DNA from: JALYYC01 sp963795805
Lineage (GTDB): Bacteria; Chloroflexota; Dormibacteria; CF-121
Assembly: GCA_963795805.1 (NCBI GenBank)
Contig: CAWCIV010000001.1
Coordinates: forward strand, 62,001-126,000
Length of the DNA stretch: 64,000 bases
Reading direction: 5' to 3'
Notes under the pieces: model-generated
Told to the model about the DNA's origin: nothing
Seen by the model: the letters and a program-made list of their open reading frames with translations, nothing else
Database searches by the model: none
Made by a program: the position numbers and the translations under genes
Part shown: positions 26,420 through 34,751 of the stretch, one piece after another
Numbering within the stretch: position 1 is the first letter of the stretch
How the letters are laid out: each line of letters opens with the position of its first letter

Positions 26420-27685
26420 TCAAACAGGCCTGACGCGCGTTGGGACCACGCCATCGGGAATGCGGCCGCCGAGTCGCAGCAGGACAGCTCCGGCCAGCAG
26501 CGCGGCAAGCGCCCCACCCCACCAGATGGCGTCTGGCGAGGTCTGCAGCAGAAGGCCACCAATCGCCGGGCCCAGGGCCAGGGAGATGGTGAAAGCCAGA
26601 CTGTAGACAGAGAGGTAGCGGCCGAGCAGGTGGGCTGGAGCCATGTCCGCGACCAGTGGCCCTAGAACGTTAGTGTGTACGCATTCGCCGATTGCGAAGA
26701 CGATCGCAACGCCGGCGAGGAGGCTGGTCGCAGCGAACTCGGAGTGGATGAGCGTCGCTGGCAGCACCGCGAGCAGGCTGGCCGCAAAAAGCGCGCTTGC
26801 CACTGCGAAAGCGTGTGTGCGTCGCATCCGTGCCACTACGCGCACGGCTGGGATCTGCGCGATGACGACGAAGGACGTGTTGACGAGGACCAGGATCCCG
26901 ATCGCGGCGGGGCCGAGCGGTGTGTGGGCCTTTGCAAATGGTGGCAGGATGTTGGAGAAGAACGTGTGGCCGACGACCAGAAGCACGATATTGGCTGTGA
27001 GCATAATGAGGAAGAGCCGATCTCGAGCGACGGCGCGAAAGCCGGTTCCGTTGGCATCTGTCGCTGTGACGGTCTCGGCTCGCGGGCTCGGTACGGCAGC
27101 GAGCACGATCAGCGCGAATGCGGCGTACGTGACGGCGTCGAAGAAATAGAGCGCTTGGAACGAGCTGAGCCGCTGTGCGAATGCGACGATGAAGCCGGCT
27201 GCGGTCGCGCCGGAGCCGAGACCGAAGTTGCCCGCGACGCGGTTAAGCGCGAAGGCGGCCGCTCGCTGCTCGCGCTTGACCAACCTGACGGTCAATGTCC
27301 GGTTGGCCGTCCCTGCCGCGCCGATTCCGGCTCCACTGACAATCGCGCAGGCAAAGGCCTGCCAGGGACGGTCTACGTAGGCGAAGCCGGCGTAGCCCAG
27401 GGCGCTCGCCAGGCTTCCTGCGACCACGATCGCTTTGGCGGAGTACCGGTCGAGCAGCGCTCCGGTCGGCGGGGCGGCGATCGCGGCCGTCCCCTGCGTC
27501 GCCGCGAGAACCAGTCCGGCTATCGCCGTTGAAAAGCCACGAATCTGGTGCAGATAGATGATCTCAAAGGGAAGAATGAGCCCGTAACCGAAGTAGTTGA
27601 GGGCGTTTCCCGCTTGAAGGATGAGCACGGGGCGAGGGAGCCCGGTGCGCCAACCCGCGATGAGGTGCGAGACGCGGCGGTTCAT
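26420..27685 (-). CDS. MFS transporter (DHA1/enterobactin-exporter-like, 12 TM)
   Basis: A 421-residue transporter with twelve hydrophobic segments. Helix 1 reads ILQAGNALNYFGYGLILPFE, and the loop 2-3 motif A appears as GALLDRYSAKAIVVAG. TANRTLTVRLVKREQRAAAF is the cytoplasmic stretch common to this macrolide/siderophore-efflux-like subgroup. The MFS at 33.2 kb is of the same type. On the minus strand, a GTTCAAGAC-containing element shared with two other promoters lies about 135 bases upstream. The substrate is unknown. Confidence 0.85.
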   Translation of the reverse strand: MNRRVSHLIAGWRTGLPRPVLILQAGNALNYFGYGLILPFEIIYLHQIRGFSTAIAGLVLAATQGTAAIAAPPTGALLDRYSAKAIVVAGSLASALGYAGFAYVDRPWQAFACAIVSGAGIGAAGTANRTLTVRLVKREQRAAAFALNRVAGNFGLGSGATAAGFIVAFAQRLSSFQALYFFDAVTYAAFALIVLAAVPSPRAETVTATDANGTGFRAVARDRLFLIMLTANIVLLVVGHTFFSNILPPFAKAHTPLGPAAIGILVLVNTSFVVIAQIPAVRVVARMRRTHAFAVASALFAASLLAVLPATLIHSEFAATSLLAGVAIVFAIGECVHTNVLGPLVADMAPAHLLGRYLSVYSLAFTISLALGPAIGGLLLQTSPDAIWWGGALAALLAGAVLLRLGGRIPDGVVPTRVRPV

Positions 27686-27819
27686 CCGTCTAAAGGCTCT
27701 TGATGATCCATGCTCGCCTGCGTCACGGCCGGCGGTGCAAAGAGCGGGCAACTACGCCGTCCCAAATCTGACCTGGCTCAAGCCCGGCCACCGAGTCGTG
27801 GGCGCTCATCCCTTCAGAC

Positions 27820-27850
27820 GCTAGGGGTGTAGATGATCGTCGTCTTGAAC
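27820..27850 (-). promoter_or_regulatory. Repeated regulatory element, copy C (GTTCAAGAC...CATC)
   Basis: Minus-strand copy of an element found also at 31669 and 32427: GTTCAAGAC, seven bases later CATC, then an A/C-rich ACACC stretch. It lies upstream of the minus-strand MFS gene in the 410-base gap 27686-28096. A 111-codon minus-strand frame (27814-28149) crosses it, but I do not regard that frame as a supported gene. Confidence 0.4.
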
Positions 27851-28096
27851 GATCCTGCAACCCTGGCCGGGGAACGAGGCACGTGAGGCGGCTGGAGGAG
27901 AACACCGCAGCCGATCGGCTCCAGCTGACTCCAGAGGTTGAGACCGTCGTTGGCGGTGACGATCTTCAGCCGGTGCCCGTGATCGAGTGCAAGTACGACC
28001 GAGTGATTCCGGGCGGAACGAACAAGCCGCGCACGAACGATGCGGGTGGGCTCTTCAAGGAAACCTTCATCCGTTCTTAACGTCGCGAAAGCTCCG

Positions 28097-28591
28097 CTAC
28101 CAGGAAACGGTAGTGGTTGCAAGGATGGCGTCGATCTGCCCGACCGCATGCCTCATGCCACTCTCCGTGCCCGCGGCGGGCACCTCCTTGTCCGCGGTCG
28201 GAGCGAACTTGCAGGTGATCGTCATGGTCGTCTTCTCGGGCGTCTCTACGAGTCGGACCTTGATGGACGTGGTCGGCGGGTCATCGTTCGGCCCGCTGTC
28301 GTCAGCGTTTCCCTCCTCGAACCTAAGCGAGCGCGGAGGGTCGACCGAGGTGATGCGCCACCACGCGTGGAGCTTCTCGCCGTCAGGCCCCGTCATGTAG
28401 TAGGTGACCCGGCCGCCGTCGCTCAGATCGTGGTCGACGACGGTGGCGGGGTACGTCGGCGGTCCCCACCATCGTTCCAGCTGCCGCGGGTCGGCCCACA
28501 CCTGCCAGACCCGCTCCGCCGGTTGATTGAACTCCGCCACGATCGTGAGCGTCCGCGCAATCGGATCGCGATCTACGGCGATCACCGTCAT
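28097..28591 (-). CDS. SRPBCC/AHSA1-like protein
   Basis: A 164-residue START-like domain protein. AEFNQPAERVWQVWADPRQL and LERWWGPPTYPATVVDHDLS are the signature start of the AHSA1/ActHA group, and HAWWRITSVDPPRSLRFEEG is the central strand pair. Such proteins bind hydrophobic ligands in a deep cavity. The gene starts inside the stop of the ArsR gene (TAATG), so the pair is co-translated. This ArsR-SRPBCC arrangement occurs a second time at 46.9 kb. Confidence 0.85.
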   Translation of the reverse strand: MTVIAVDRDPIARTLTIVAEFNQPAERVWQVWADPRQLERWWGPPTYPATVVDHDLSDGGRVTYYMTGPDGEKLHAWWRITSVDPPRSLRFEEGNADDSGPNDDPPTTSIKVRLVETPEKTTMTITCKFAPTADKEVPAAGTESGMRHAVGQIDAILATTTVSW

Positions 28592-28944
28592 TACCGGTCT
28601 CCCTTGTCTGGTTGCGCCAGAAGGTCGCCGATGCGGTCAAGTCGATCACGCCACAGCCGCTCGAACTCGGCGAGCAGTAGTTGCGCCTCGGCGACAGTGT
28701 CGATCTCGGTCTGGACGAGCAGCCGACGGCCGCGTCGCGTCAGGTGAACGAGTCCGGCCTCCTCCAGGACCGCCACATGCTTCTGCACCGCAGTCGTACT
28801 CATTGGATACAGGCGGGCCAGTCCGGAGACCGACAAGGTCCCGCTCATCGCCCGGCGGATAACGTCTCGCCGGGTGCGGTCCGCCAACGCCCGGAAGATG
28901 AGATCGACGTGCCTCTCCTCAGTAGCCTTGCGACCTACAACCAT
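28591..28944 (-). CDS. ArsR-family winged-helix repressor
   Basis: A 117-residue regulator with LIFRALADRTRRDVIRRAMS, then SVSGLARLYPMSTTAVQKHV (recognition helix) and LEEAGLVHLTRRGRRLLVQT (wing). There is no metal-binding cysteine pair, so it is not an arsenic-type sensor. It belongs to the group that precedes SRPBCC proteins. The ATG at 28944 lies within a perfect palindrome and only nine bases after a TAATAT -10-like box. The mRNA may therefore be leaderless and the gene autorepressed (inference). Confidence 0.85.
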   Translation of the reverse strand: MVVGRKATEERHVDLIFRALADRTRRDVIRRAMSGTLSVSGLARLYPMSTTAVQKHVAVLEEAGLVHLTRRGRRLLVQTEIDTVAEAQLLLAEFERLWRDRLDRIGDLLAQPDKGDR

Positions 28945-28953
28945 GTGGTTGTA
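28936..28953. promoter_or_regulatory. Palindromic operator overlapping ArsR start codon
   Basis: TACAACCA-TG-TGGTTGTA is a perfect inverted repeat of 8+8 bases with a 2-base centre. It overlaps the ArsR ATG and adjoins a minus-strand TAATAT (28959-28954) with a TTGGTC 16 bases further upstream. It is the natural candidate for the ArsR binding site. The divergent reductase gene starts at 29015, so it may share control. Confidence 0.65.
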
Positions 28954-29014
28954 ATATTAGCAGCGTTAGGCCCGACCAACGCTTACGAGCCGGATCAAAA
29001 GGTGGAGGGACCCA

Positions 29015-29641
29015 ATGAGGTTAACGACGACGACCAACGTCTCGGTGGACGGCGTGATGCAGGGTTTGGGCCGAGATGACGAGGATCGCCGCGGCGGTTT
29101 CGTCCGCGGTGGCTGGGTCATTCCACTTACCGGCACCGAAGAAATGGACCATATCACTGAGGTCTATGGCGGCGCCACGGCGTTTCTGTTCGGCCGCCAG
29201 ACCTACGAGATCTTCGCGCGCTCCTGGGGAGCGGTACCCGAAATGATGGCGAGCCCGATCGGCGCCGCGCTGAACAGCCGGCCCAAGTACGTGGTGTCGA
29301 CCAGCCTCAACGATCCGCACTGGGTGGGCACGCGCGTCCTCACCGGCGACGTCGCCGCAGCGATCCGGGAGCTCAAGTCGCATCAGGACGGCGAACTTGT
29401 GGTACCCGGAAGCGGTGTCCTCGTCCGATGGCTGCTCGCCAACGGCCTGGTCGACCAGCTCGACCTGCTCATCTATCCGGTGATCATTGGCCAGGGAACG
29501 CGGCTGTTCCCCGAATCCGGTCCGGACATAGCGCTCGATCTATTGACGTCGCGGACCACGTCCCGGGGTATATCCATCCAGAGGTATCGGTCTGCTGGGC
29601 GCCCGGAGTACGCCAGAGCGACGGCCGACGCGAACATATGA
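29015..29641 (+). CDS. RibD/dihydrofolate reductase-like family protein
   Basis: A 208-residue member of the DHFR-like superfamily, starting MRLTTTTNVSVDGVMQGLG after a GGAGGG site. FLFGRQTYEIFARSWG and PKYVVSTSLNDPHW follow, with the nucleotide-binding loop region LVVPGSGVLVRWLLANGLVD and core strand YPVIIGQGTRLFPE. It starts divergently from the ArsR-SRPBCC operon. Its stop overlaps the ATG of the serine hydrolase gene (ATGA), so both are translated together. The substrate is unknown. Confidence 0.85.
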   Translation: MRLTTTTNVSVDGVMQGLGRDDEDRRGGFVRGGWVIPLTGTEEMDHITEVYGGATAFLFGRQTYEIFARSWGAVPEMMASPIGAALNSRPKYVVSTSLNDPHWVGTRVLTGDVAAAIRELKSHQDGELVVPGSGVLVRWLLANGLVDQLDLLIYPVIIGQGTRLFPESGPDIALDLLTSRTTSRGISIQRYRSAGRPEYARATADANI

Positions 29642-30834
29642 AGATCTCTGCGCTGAACCAGGCCGGCCTTGACCGGCTCCACCAGGCGATGACAGCCCGG
29701 GTCGAGAACGGCAGCCTGCCCGGCATCGTGACACTGGTCGCCCAGGGCGACGACGTCTACGTCGACGTGATCGGCGCCATGGCGTTCGGCGGCGACCGGC
29801 CGATGCGGCGGGACGCGATCTTTCGCATCACTTCTATGAGCAAGCCGATCCTGGGCGCCGCGACGATGCTGTTGGTTGACAATGGCCAGCTGGCGCTGGA
29901 CGAGCCGGTCACCAGGCTGCTCCCCGAGCTGGCCGCCCGCCGTGTGCTGAAGCGCGTGGACGGCCCGCTCGAGGAGACCGTCCCAGCCGACCGCCCGATC
30001 ACGGTCGAAGATCTGCTGACCTTCCGGCCAGGCTATGGCTTCATCATCGTCGAGCCCACGACATTTAATCCGCCCTACCCGATCATCGAGCGAGCCGAGC
30101 AGCTCCAGCTAGCCATGGCGCAGCCGGACCCGCGCACGCCGTACGACCCGGACGAGTGGATCGCCCGCTTCGCAACGCTGCCCCTGATGTACCAGCCGGG
30201 CGCCCGGTGGCAGTACAACGCTGGCTCGCTCGTGTTGGGGGTCCTGGTCGCCCGCGCGGCGGGCCAGCCACTGGGCATCTTTCTCCAGGACCGCCTCTTC
30301 GAGCCGCTGGGCATGCGCGACACCGGCTTCGTCATGACTGCCAACCAGGTCGGCCGGCTGCCCACCGAGTACGCGACTGACTTCTCGACCGGGAAGATGG
30401 GGGAGGTGAAGATCACAGGCCCGGACGTCTGGACCACGCCGCCGCCTTTCCCCTCCGGGGCGGCTGGCCTGCTCTCGACGGTGGACGACTACCTGGCGTT
30501 TGCCCGCCTGCTTCTCGACCGGGGCGTGCACCAGGGCCGGAGGCTGCTGTCCGAGGCGTCGATCGAGGCGATGACCACCAACCACCTCACACCGGAGCAG
30601 ATCGCGGGCGGCGGCGTCCTGCTCGACGGCCAGGGCTGGGGATACTGCATGGGAGTCTCAGTCCAGCCGGACGACGTGTCCGCGCCAGGCCGCTACGGCT
30701 GGAGCGGCGGCTACGGCACGACGTGGTTCAACGACCCCAACCGTGGGCGGATTGCGATAGCACTGACCCAAACCTCCGACTTAATGTTCAACGGAGGCCT
30801 GACCGAGTTCAACCAGCTGGCGGCGCAGGCTTAG
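29638..30834 (+). CDS. Serine hydrolase of the class C beta-lactamase/esterase family
   Basis: A 398-residue penicillin-binding-protein-like fold enzyme without a signal peptide. The catalytic motif S-x-x-K is seen as SMSK (about residues 66-69, in FRITSMSKPILG). The Y-x-N equivalent is YNAGS in GARWQYNAGSLVLGVLVARA. The third motif region is YGWSGGYGTTWFNDP, where GGYGT stands for the usual K/H-T-G. Cytoplasmic members are mostly esterases rather than true beta-lactamases. It is coupled to the preceding reductase by ATGA overlap and ends 26 bases inside the convergent AraC gene. Confidence 0.85.
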   Translation: MKISALNQAGLDRLHQAMTARVENGSLPGIVTLVAQGDDVYVDVIGAMAFGGDRPMRRDAIFRITSMSKPILGAATMLLVDNGQLALDEPVTRLLPELAARRVLKRVDGPLEETVPADRPITVEDLLTFRPGYGFIIVEPTTFNPPYPIIERAEQLQLAMAQPDPRTPYDPDEWIARFATLPLMYQPGARWQYNAGSLVLGVLVARAAGQPLGIFLQDRLFEPLGMRDTGFVMTANQVGRLPTEYATDFSTGKMGEVKITGPDVWTTPPPFPSGAAGLLSTVDDYLAFARLLLDRGVHQGRRLLSEASIEAMTTNHLTPEQIAGGGVLLDGQGWGYCMGVSVQPDDVSAPGRYGWSGGYGTTWFNDPNRGRIAIALTQTSDLMFNGGLTEFNQLAAQA

Positions 30835-31711
30835 TTACGCTCGCGCCAGTCTCTCGCGACCAGTTTGTTGTCAGGGCCATCCATCGACCGGGTGTCAGGC
30901 CATAGGTCCGCTTGAATTGACGTGTCATGTGGCTTTGGTCAGCGAAGCCGGCCTCGGAAGCAGCTCGGGCAAGTGATCGCCCACTCTCGATCGCAGCCCG
31001 CGCCAGCGCCAGGCGGCGCAAAGTCCGGTATCGATCGGGGCTCGTCCCAAACGCCCATCGGAAGTGGCGAGCGATCGTGAAGCGGTCAGTACCCGCGATC
31101 TTTTCGAGGGTCGAGGCCGAGGTCTGCTCACGTGGGTGGGCCGCGAGATAGTCGCGGGCGAGGTTGACCGCCCTGGTATCGATAGCCGCTTGCCGGCGGT
31201 CGGGGTCGCCGCTTAACGAAACGAGGCCGTCCGCGACCGCGACGGCGATCTCAACGGAGCTGAGCTCATTGATCGGCTCGTCGATATCGGCAAGCAGGGA
31301 GGCGATGAGTCGGGCGGCCGGTACCGGCTGCTGAATGGGATCGGCGACAAACGGCAGCGCGCGGCCGGCCAAAGCGTCACGAACGAGCTCGGGCGGTATG
31401 TAGAGAATTCGGTAGCCGAACCCGCCGTCAGTTCCCGCTGCGCCGTCATGCGCTTCATCAGGATGCAGGACGTGGAGCTGACCCGGCAGGCAGATGTGGC
31501 GCGAGCCGCGGTAGTGAAACGTCTGCACGCCGGCTGTCGTCATTCCGATCGCGTAGGTGTCGTGCCGATGCGGCTCGAATGCGCATGTGGAGAGGTAGAC
31601 CTCGGCGCGTTCGATCCCGTGCGCACTCGGTCCGAACCTGATCGAGTCCGACCGCCGGGTGCCGGATTGTTCAAGACCGCCGGCATCGATACCACCTACT
31701 GTCTGCCGCAT
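30809..31711 (-). CDS. AraC-family transcriptional regulator
   Basis: A 300-residue regulator. The N-terminal AraC-type cupin contains FEPHRHDTYAIGMTTAGVQT and LPGQLHVLHPDEAHDG. The C-terminal double helix-turn-helix (about 190-290) contains TLEKIAGTDRFTIARHFRWA and then EAGFADQSHMTRQFKRTYGL, followed by TPGRWM. It is divergent from a LysE-type exporter gene, a common pairing. The ATG at 31711 lies beyond a repeated element (31669-31703) that would fall in the first codons, so the true start could be further downstream. It is the likely binder of that element (inference). Confidence 0.85.
   Translation of the reverse strand: MRQTVGGIDAGGLEQSGTRRSDSIRFGPSAHGIERAEVYLSTCAFEPHRHDTYAIGMTTAGVQTFHYRGSRHICLPGQLHVLHPDEAHDGAAGTDGGFGYRILYIPPELVRDALAGRALPFVADPIQQPVPAARLIASLLADIDEPINELSSVEIAVAVADGLVSLSGDPDRRQAAIDTRAVNLARDYLAAHPREQTSASTLEKIAGTDRFTIARHFRWAFGTSPDRYRTLRRLALARAAIESGRSLARAASEAGFADQSHMTRQFKRTYGLTPGRWMALTTNWSRETGASVTKPAPPAG
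31669..31703 (+). promoter_or_regulatory. Repeated regulatory element, copy A, in the AraC/LysE divergent region
   Basis: GTTCAAGAC followed by CGCCGGCATCGA and, nearby, CTACTGTC. The same order with about 70 percent identity occurs at 32427-32462 before the RraA-MFS operon, and a weaker copy lies before the MFS at 26.4 kb. Position between divergent araC and lysE genes suggests an AraC operator. Confidence 0.45.
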
Positions 31712-31734
31712 GGGACAAAGGTATCGCGCCCGCA

Positions 31735-32358
31735 ATGCCTGAGGTGCTTTTGATCGATGGTGTTCATTGGGGATCGGTCGGGCCGCTACTGTTCATTTCG
31801 CTGGCAGTCATGGGCAGTCCCGGTCCCGCGACCATCAGCCTTATGGCCGCCGGCTCGGCCTACGGCGTGCGGCGATCGCTCTCGTACCTGATCGGGATCA
31901 TCGTTGGCACAACGATCGTGCTCCTGGCGGTCGCGACCGGAATTACGGCCGCGCTCCTCGCCGTTCCCGCGATCGGCTCCATCCTGATCTGGATCTCGGT
32001 GGCGTACATCCTCTGGCTCGCGTACCACATCGCGACCGCACCGCCACTCTCGGAACCGACCGGAGGCTCGAGCACGTTCTCGGTCGCGGGGGGAACATTC
32101 CTCGGCATCGCCAACCCGAAGGCCTGGGTCGCCATCGCCACAGTCTTCGCCAGCGGCCACCTCGCCGACGACCCGGCAACAGATGCTGCCGCCAAAATCG
32201 CGGTGCTGACCGCGATGATCATTGCGATCTGCGCGACATGGCTCGTCGCCGGCACATCAATCGCGCCGTTGCTCCGAGACCCAGGTCGAGCCCGCGTGGT
32301 TAACGCCACGCTTGCCGTGGCCCTCGTCGGCGCGACCGCGCTCGCGGTGCTTCATTGA
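31735..32358 (+). CDS. LysE/RhtB-family amino acid exporter
   Basis: A 207-residue transporter with about six membrane segments. The N-terminal SLAVMGSPGPATISLMAAGS carries the conserved PGP motif, and GVRRSLSYLIGIIVGTTIVL forms helix 2. A central FLGIANPKAWVAIATVF carries the N-P-K motif. Such proteins export amino acids or small related metabolites. The divergent AraC regulator starts 23 bases away, making regulator-exporter linkage likely. Confidence 0.85.
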   Translation: MPEVLLIDGVHWGSVGPLLFISLAVMGSPGPATISLMAAGSAYGVRRSLSYLIGIIVGTTIVLLAVATGITAALLAVPAIGSILIWISVAYILWLAYHIATAPPLSEPTGGSSTFSVAGGTFLGIANPKAWVAIATVFASGHLADDPATDAAAKIAVLTAMIIAICATWLVAGTSIAPLLRDPGRARVVNATLAVALVGATALAVLH

Positions 32359-32426
32359 AACAGTCGTTCGTAGGGGCAGCGCCCGACGTTAGTCGGGACG
32401 GTAGTGGCACGTCCAGTCGCACGATC

Positions 32427-32462
32427 GTTCAAGACAGTCGGTATCGAGAGCGACTACGGTCC
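32427..32462 (+). promoter_or_regulatory. Repeated regulatory element, copy B, before the RraA-MFS operon
   Basis: GTTCAAGACAGTCGGTATCG followed by AGAGCGACTACGGTC. It matches copy A (31669) at most positions and sits 5-40 bases before the GTG of the RraA-like gene. Confidence 0.45.
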
Positions 32463-32467
32463 GATGT

Positions 32468-33187
32468 GTGACGCGACGGCTGGATCACGAAGATATTCGG
32501 CAGCGGTTTGCAGCACTGACTACCGCCCATCTGGCAGATGCGTGCATTCGCGCTCAGACGCCAGTGCGCTGCGCCCCCGCGCTCTTGCGAGCTGTTGTCC
32601 CAGGAAGCCGCCTGGCCGGACGTGTAATCCCTGCTCGACACGCCGGCAGCGTCGACATCTTCCTGGAAGCGCTGCAGGGGGCCGCTCCGGGCGACGTGCT
32701 GGTGGTCGACAACGGCGGACGGCTCGACGAAAGCTGCGTAGGCGATCTTGTTGTCCTTGAAGCCCACGCGGCCGGACTCGACGGCATCGTGATCTGGGGC
32801 CTGCATCGCGATACGTCTGACATACGTGCGATTGGGTTGCCTGTGATCAGCCTCGGAGCGATCCCGACCGGCCCTCAACGTCTCGATTTACGTCCTGACG
32901 GCGCGTTGGAGCGTGCGACCGTGGGAGATTGGACGGTGGACAGGGAGGATCTGGTCCTGGCCGATGACGATGGGGTGCTTTTCGTTCCATTGGCCGTCGC
33001 AGCGGATGTCTTCACGCTCGCAGAGACGATCCGCAACACTGAAGCGCGTCAAGCCGAGCGCATGCGTGGAGGCGTTTCCCTGCGCAACCAGGTTCAGTTT
33101 GATACCTACCTTGCTGAGCGCCAAAAGACGCCTTCGCTGACCTTCCGGGATCATCTGCGAGAAGTCGGCGGCGCCATTGAAGTATGA
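32468..33187 (+). CDS. RraA-family protein (aldolase/decarboxylase-like)
   Basis: A 239-residue protein of the RraA/HMG aldolase fold. TTAHLADACIRAQTPVRCAP is the substrate-side start. PGDVLVVDNGGRLDESCVGD and GLDGIVIWGLHRDTSDIRAI are the family signatures, the latter holding the R-D pair. Family members are 4-hydroxy-4-methyl-2-oxoglutarate aldolases, oxaloacetate decarboxylases or regulators of RNase E, and an enzyme role is more likely here. The start is GTG at 32468. Its stop overlaps the ATG of the MFS gene (ATGA), so transport and catabolism of one compound may be linked. Confidence 0.8.
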   Translation: MTRRLDHEDIRQRFAALTTAHLADACIRAQTPVRCAPALLRAVVPGSRLAGRVIPARHAGSVDIFLEALQGAAPGDVLVVDNGGRLDESCVGDLVVLEAHAAGLDGIVIWGLHRDTSDIRAIGLPVISLGAIPTGPQRLDLRPDGALERATVGDWTVDREDLVLADDDGVLFVPLAVAADVFTLAETIRNTEARQAERMRGGVSLRNQVQFDTYLAERQKTPSLTFRDHLREVGGAIEV

Positions 33188-34467
33188 CCGCGCATCACCT
33201 GGTCGCCGCTGCCAACGGCGAAATGAGTCCGCGACTCTCTGGCAAAACTCGGCTGTTCCTCGCCGGGAACTTCCTATCGATGCTCGGCACCGGCTTGGTC
33301 TTGCCGTGGATGATCATCTATCTCCACGAGGTGCGGGGGATCCCGCTACCCGTGGTCGGAGCAATGCTGGCGGCGGCGGCGGCGACCGGCTTGGTGGCCG
33401 GGTTGGTTTGCGGTGCGCTCATAGACTTGGTGGGCGCCCGGTTGGTGCTTGGCATGATCCTGCTTGGTCAGGGTGTCGACGCGGTCGCGCTCGCTTGGGC
33501 TCACAACACGCTGACAGCGTTGCCGGCCCTTCTTTTCTACGGGGCGACGTGGACACCCATGTTCGGCGGGATCTCGACGATGCTGAATGGACTAACCCCT
33601 GAACCAGCGCTGAAGCCGCGCGTCTTCGCGGTGAACTTTGCGGTCCAGAACATGGCAATTGGCATCGGCGCGGCGGTCGCCGGTTTCGTCGTCAGAAATC
33701 ATCAACCCGGGACCTTCCAGGTGCTCTTCCTTGCCAACGGCCTCTCGTGTCTTCTTTTCGCAGCCCTGCTGCTCGCGTTGCCGAACCTACGGCGAACAAG
33801 GGTGGTCGATGAAACCCGGGTCGGGTACCGCTATGTCCTCAGTCACCCCGGGCTCCGTTTGATGATTGTGGCCTCACTGTTGCTCGCCTTCATCGGCCCC
33901 GGGTCGTTCGATGCCGGGCTACCGGCATTTGCGTCGCTGGCGGCCCACATCTCGGACCCCGCGATCGCGCTGTCCTTCACCATCAACGCCGCAGTCATCG
34001 TGGCCATCCAGCTGCTCGTACTGCGGCTCGTGCGCCGGCGCCGGCGAAGCTCCGCCCTGGCCGCCATCGGCCTAATCTGGGCGGTGTCCTGGGCGCTTCT
34101 CGGATTCGCCGAAGTCGTCGACGGCCCAGGCTGGCGGATCGTAATTTTGTTTGCCTTCGTCAGCCTTTTCGCCGTGGGGGAGACCATCGTGGCTCCCACG
34201 AGGAACCCGCTGATCAACGTTCTGGCCGATGACAGGATCCGCGGTCGCGCGAATTCGATCTCGGGTTTCAGCCAGTCTGTTGCACTGATCGTCAGCCCTG
34301 CCGTTGTCACCGGCCTGCTCGCGGCGCACCTCGGAGCATGGTGGATCGCGCTGCTGTGTCTCGGCTGTCTCGGCACCGTGGCTATCGCCGCCCGGCTACG
34401 CGTGACCCTCACCACTGAGCAGGATTTCGCCATTCTGCCGCCCGTGGCGGAGTCGCGAGCCGGATGA
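33184..34467 (+). CDS. MFS transporter (12 TM)
   Basis: A 427-residue transporter of the same type as the one at 26.4 kb. Helix 1 reads FLAGNFLSMLGTGLVLPWMI, followed by IYLHEVRG (compare IYLHQIRG in the other copy). The motif A position is GALIDLVGARLVLGMILLGQ. The cytoplasmic region contains ALKPRVFAVNFAVQNMAIG. It is translationally coupled to the RraA-like gene upstream. The substrate is unknown; coupling suggests uptake or efflux of the RraA substrate. Confidence 0.85.
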   Translation: MTAHHLVAAANGEMSPRLSGKTRLFLAGNFLSMLGTGLVLPWMIIYLHEVRGIPLPVVGAMLAAAAATGLVAGLVCGALIDLVGARLVLGMILLGQGVDAVALAWAHNTLTALPALLFYGATWTPMFGGISTMLNGLTPEPALKPRVFAVNFAVQNMAIGIGAAVAGFVVRNHQPGTFQVLFLANGLSCLLFAALLLALPNLRRTRVVDETRVGYRYVLSHPGLRLMIVASLLLAFIGPGSFDAGLPAFASLAAHISDPAIALSFTINAAVIVAIQLLVLRLVRRRRRSSALAAIGLIWAVSWALLGFAEVVDGPGWRIVILFAFVSLFAVGETIVAPTRNPLINVLADDRIRGRANSISGFSQSVALIVSPAVVTGLLAAHLGAWWIALLCLGCLGTVAIAARLRVTLTTEQDFAILPPVAESRAG

Positions 34468-34751
34468 GCCGGTGGGCCGGGCTTCGGTCCAGGATCCTCG
34501 ACTCGAACCGCTCACATGAGTGCATCTGATCTGGCTGACGAGTACGACGCGGAGATGGCCGAGTAATCGCGGTTGCCGGCGGCTGTTAACAGGCAGACTG
34601 GACGGCCGACGGCGATCTGCCGGACCACTTTGGGCGGTAGCCAGAAGCTTTCGCTTCGTTCGATGGGCCAAATGTCCCCATTCCGCTTGGCTCTCGTTAT
34701 TACTTACGATGACTGATTTCAAGAGCCCTCGAACTCATTTGGTCAAACCGA

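Noticed and set aside
27814..28149. 111-codon minus-strand frame between the MFS and SRPBCC genes
   Set aside because: No recognisable domain, no ribosome site, and it spans a putative regulatory element.
30156..30585. Alternative frames within the serine hydrolase gene
   Set aside because: The beta-lactamase-fold motifs lie in the annotated frame only.
34516..34566. Sixteen-residue ORF MSASDLADEYDAEMAE
   Set aside because: It is very short, without a ribosome site; it could be an antitoxin remnant but nothing supports that.
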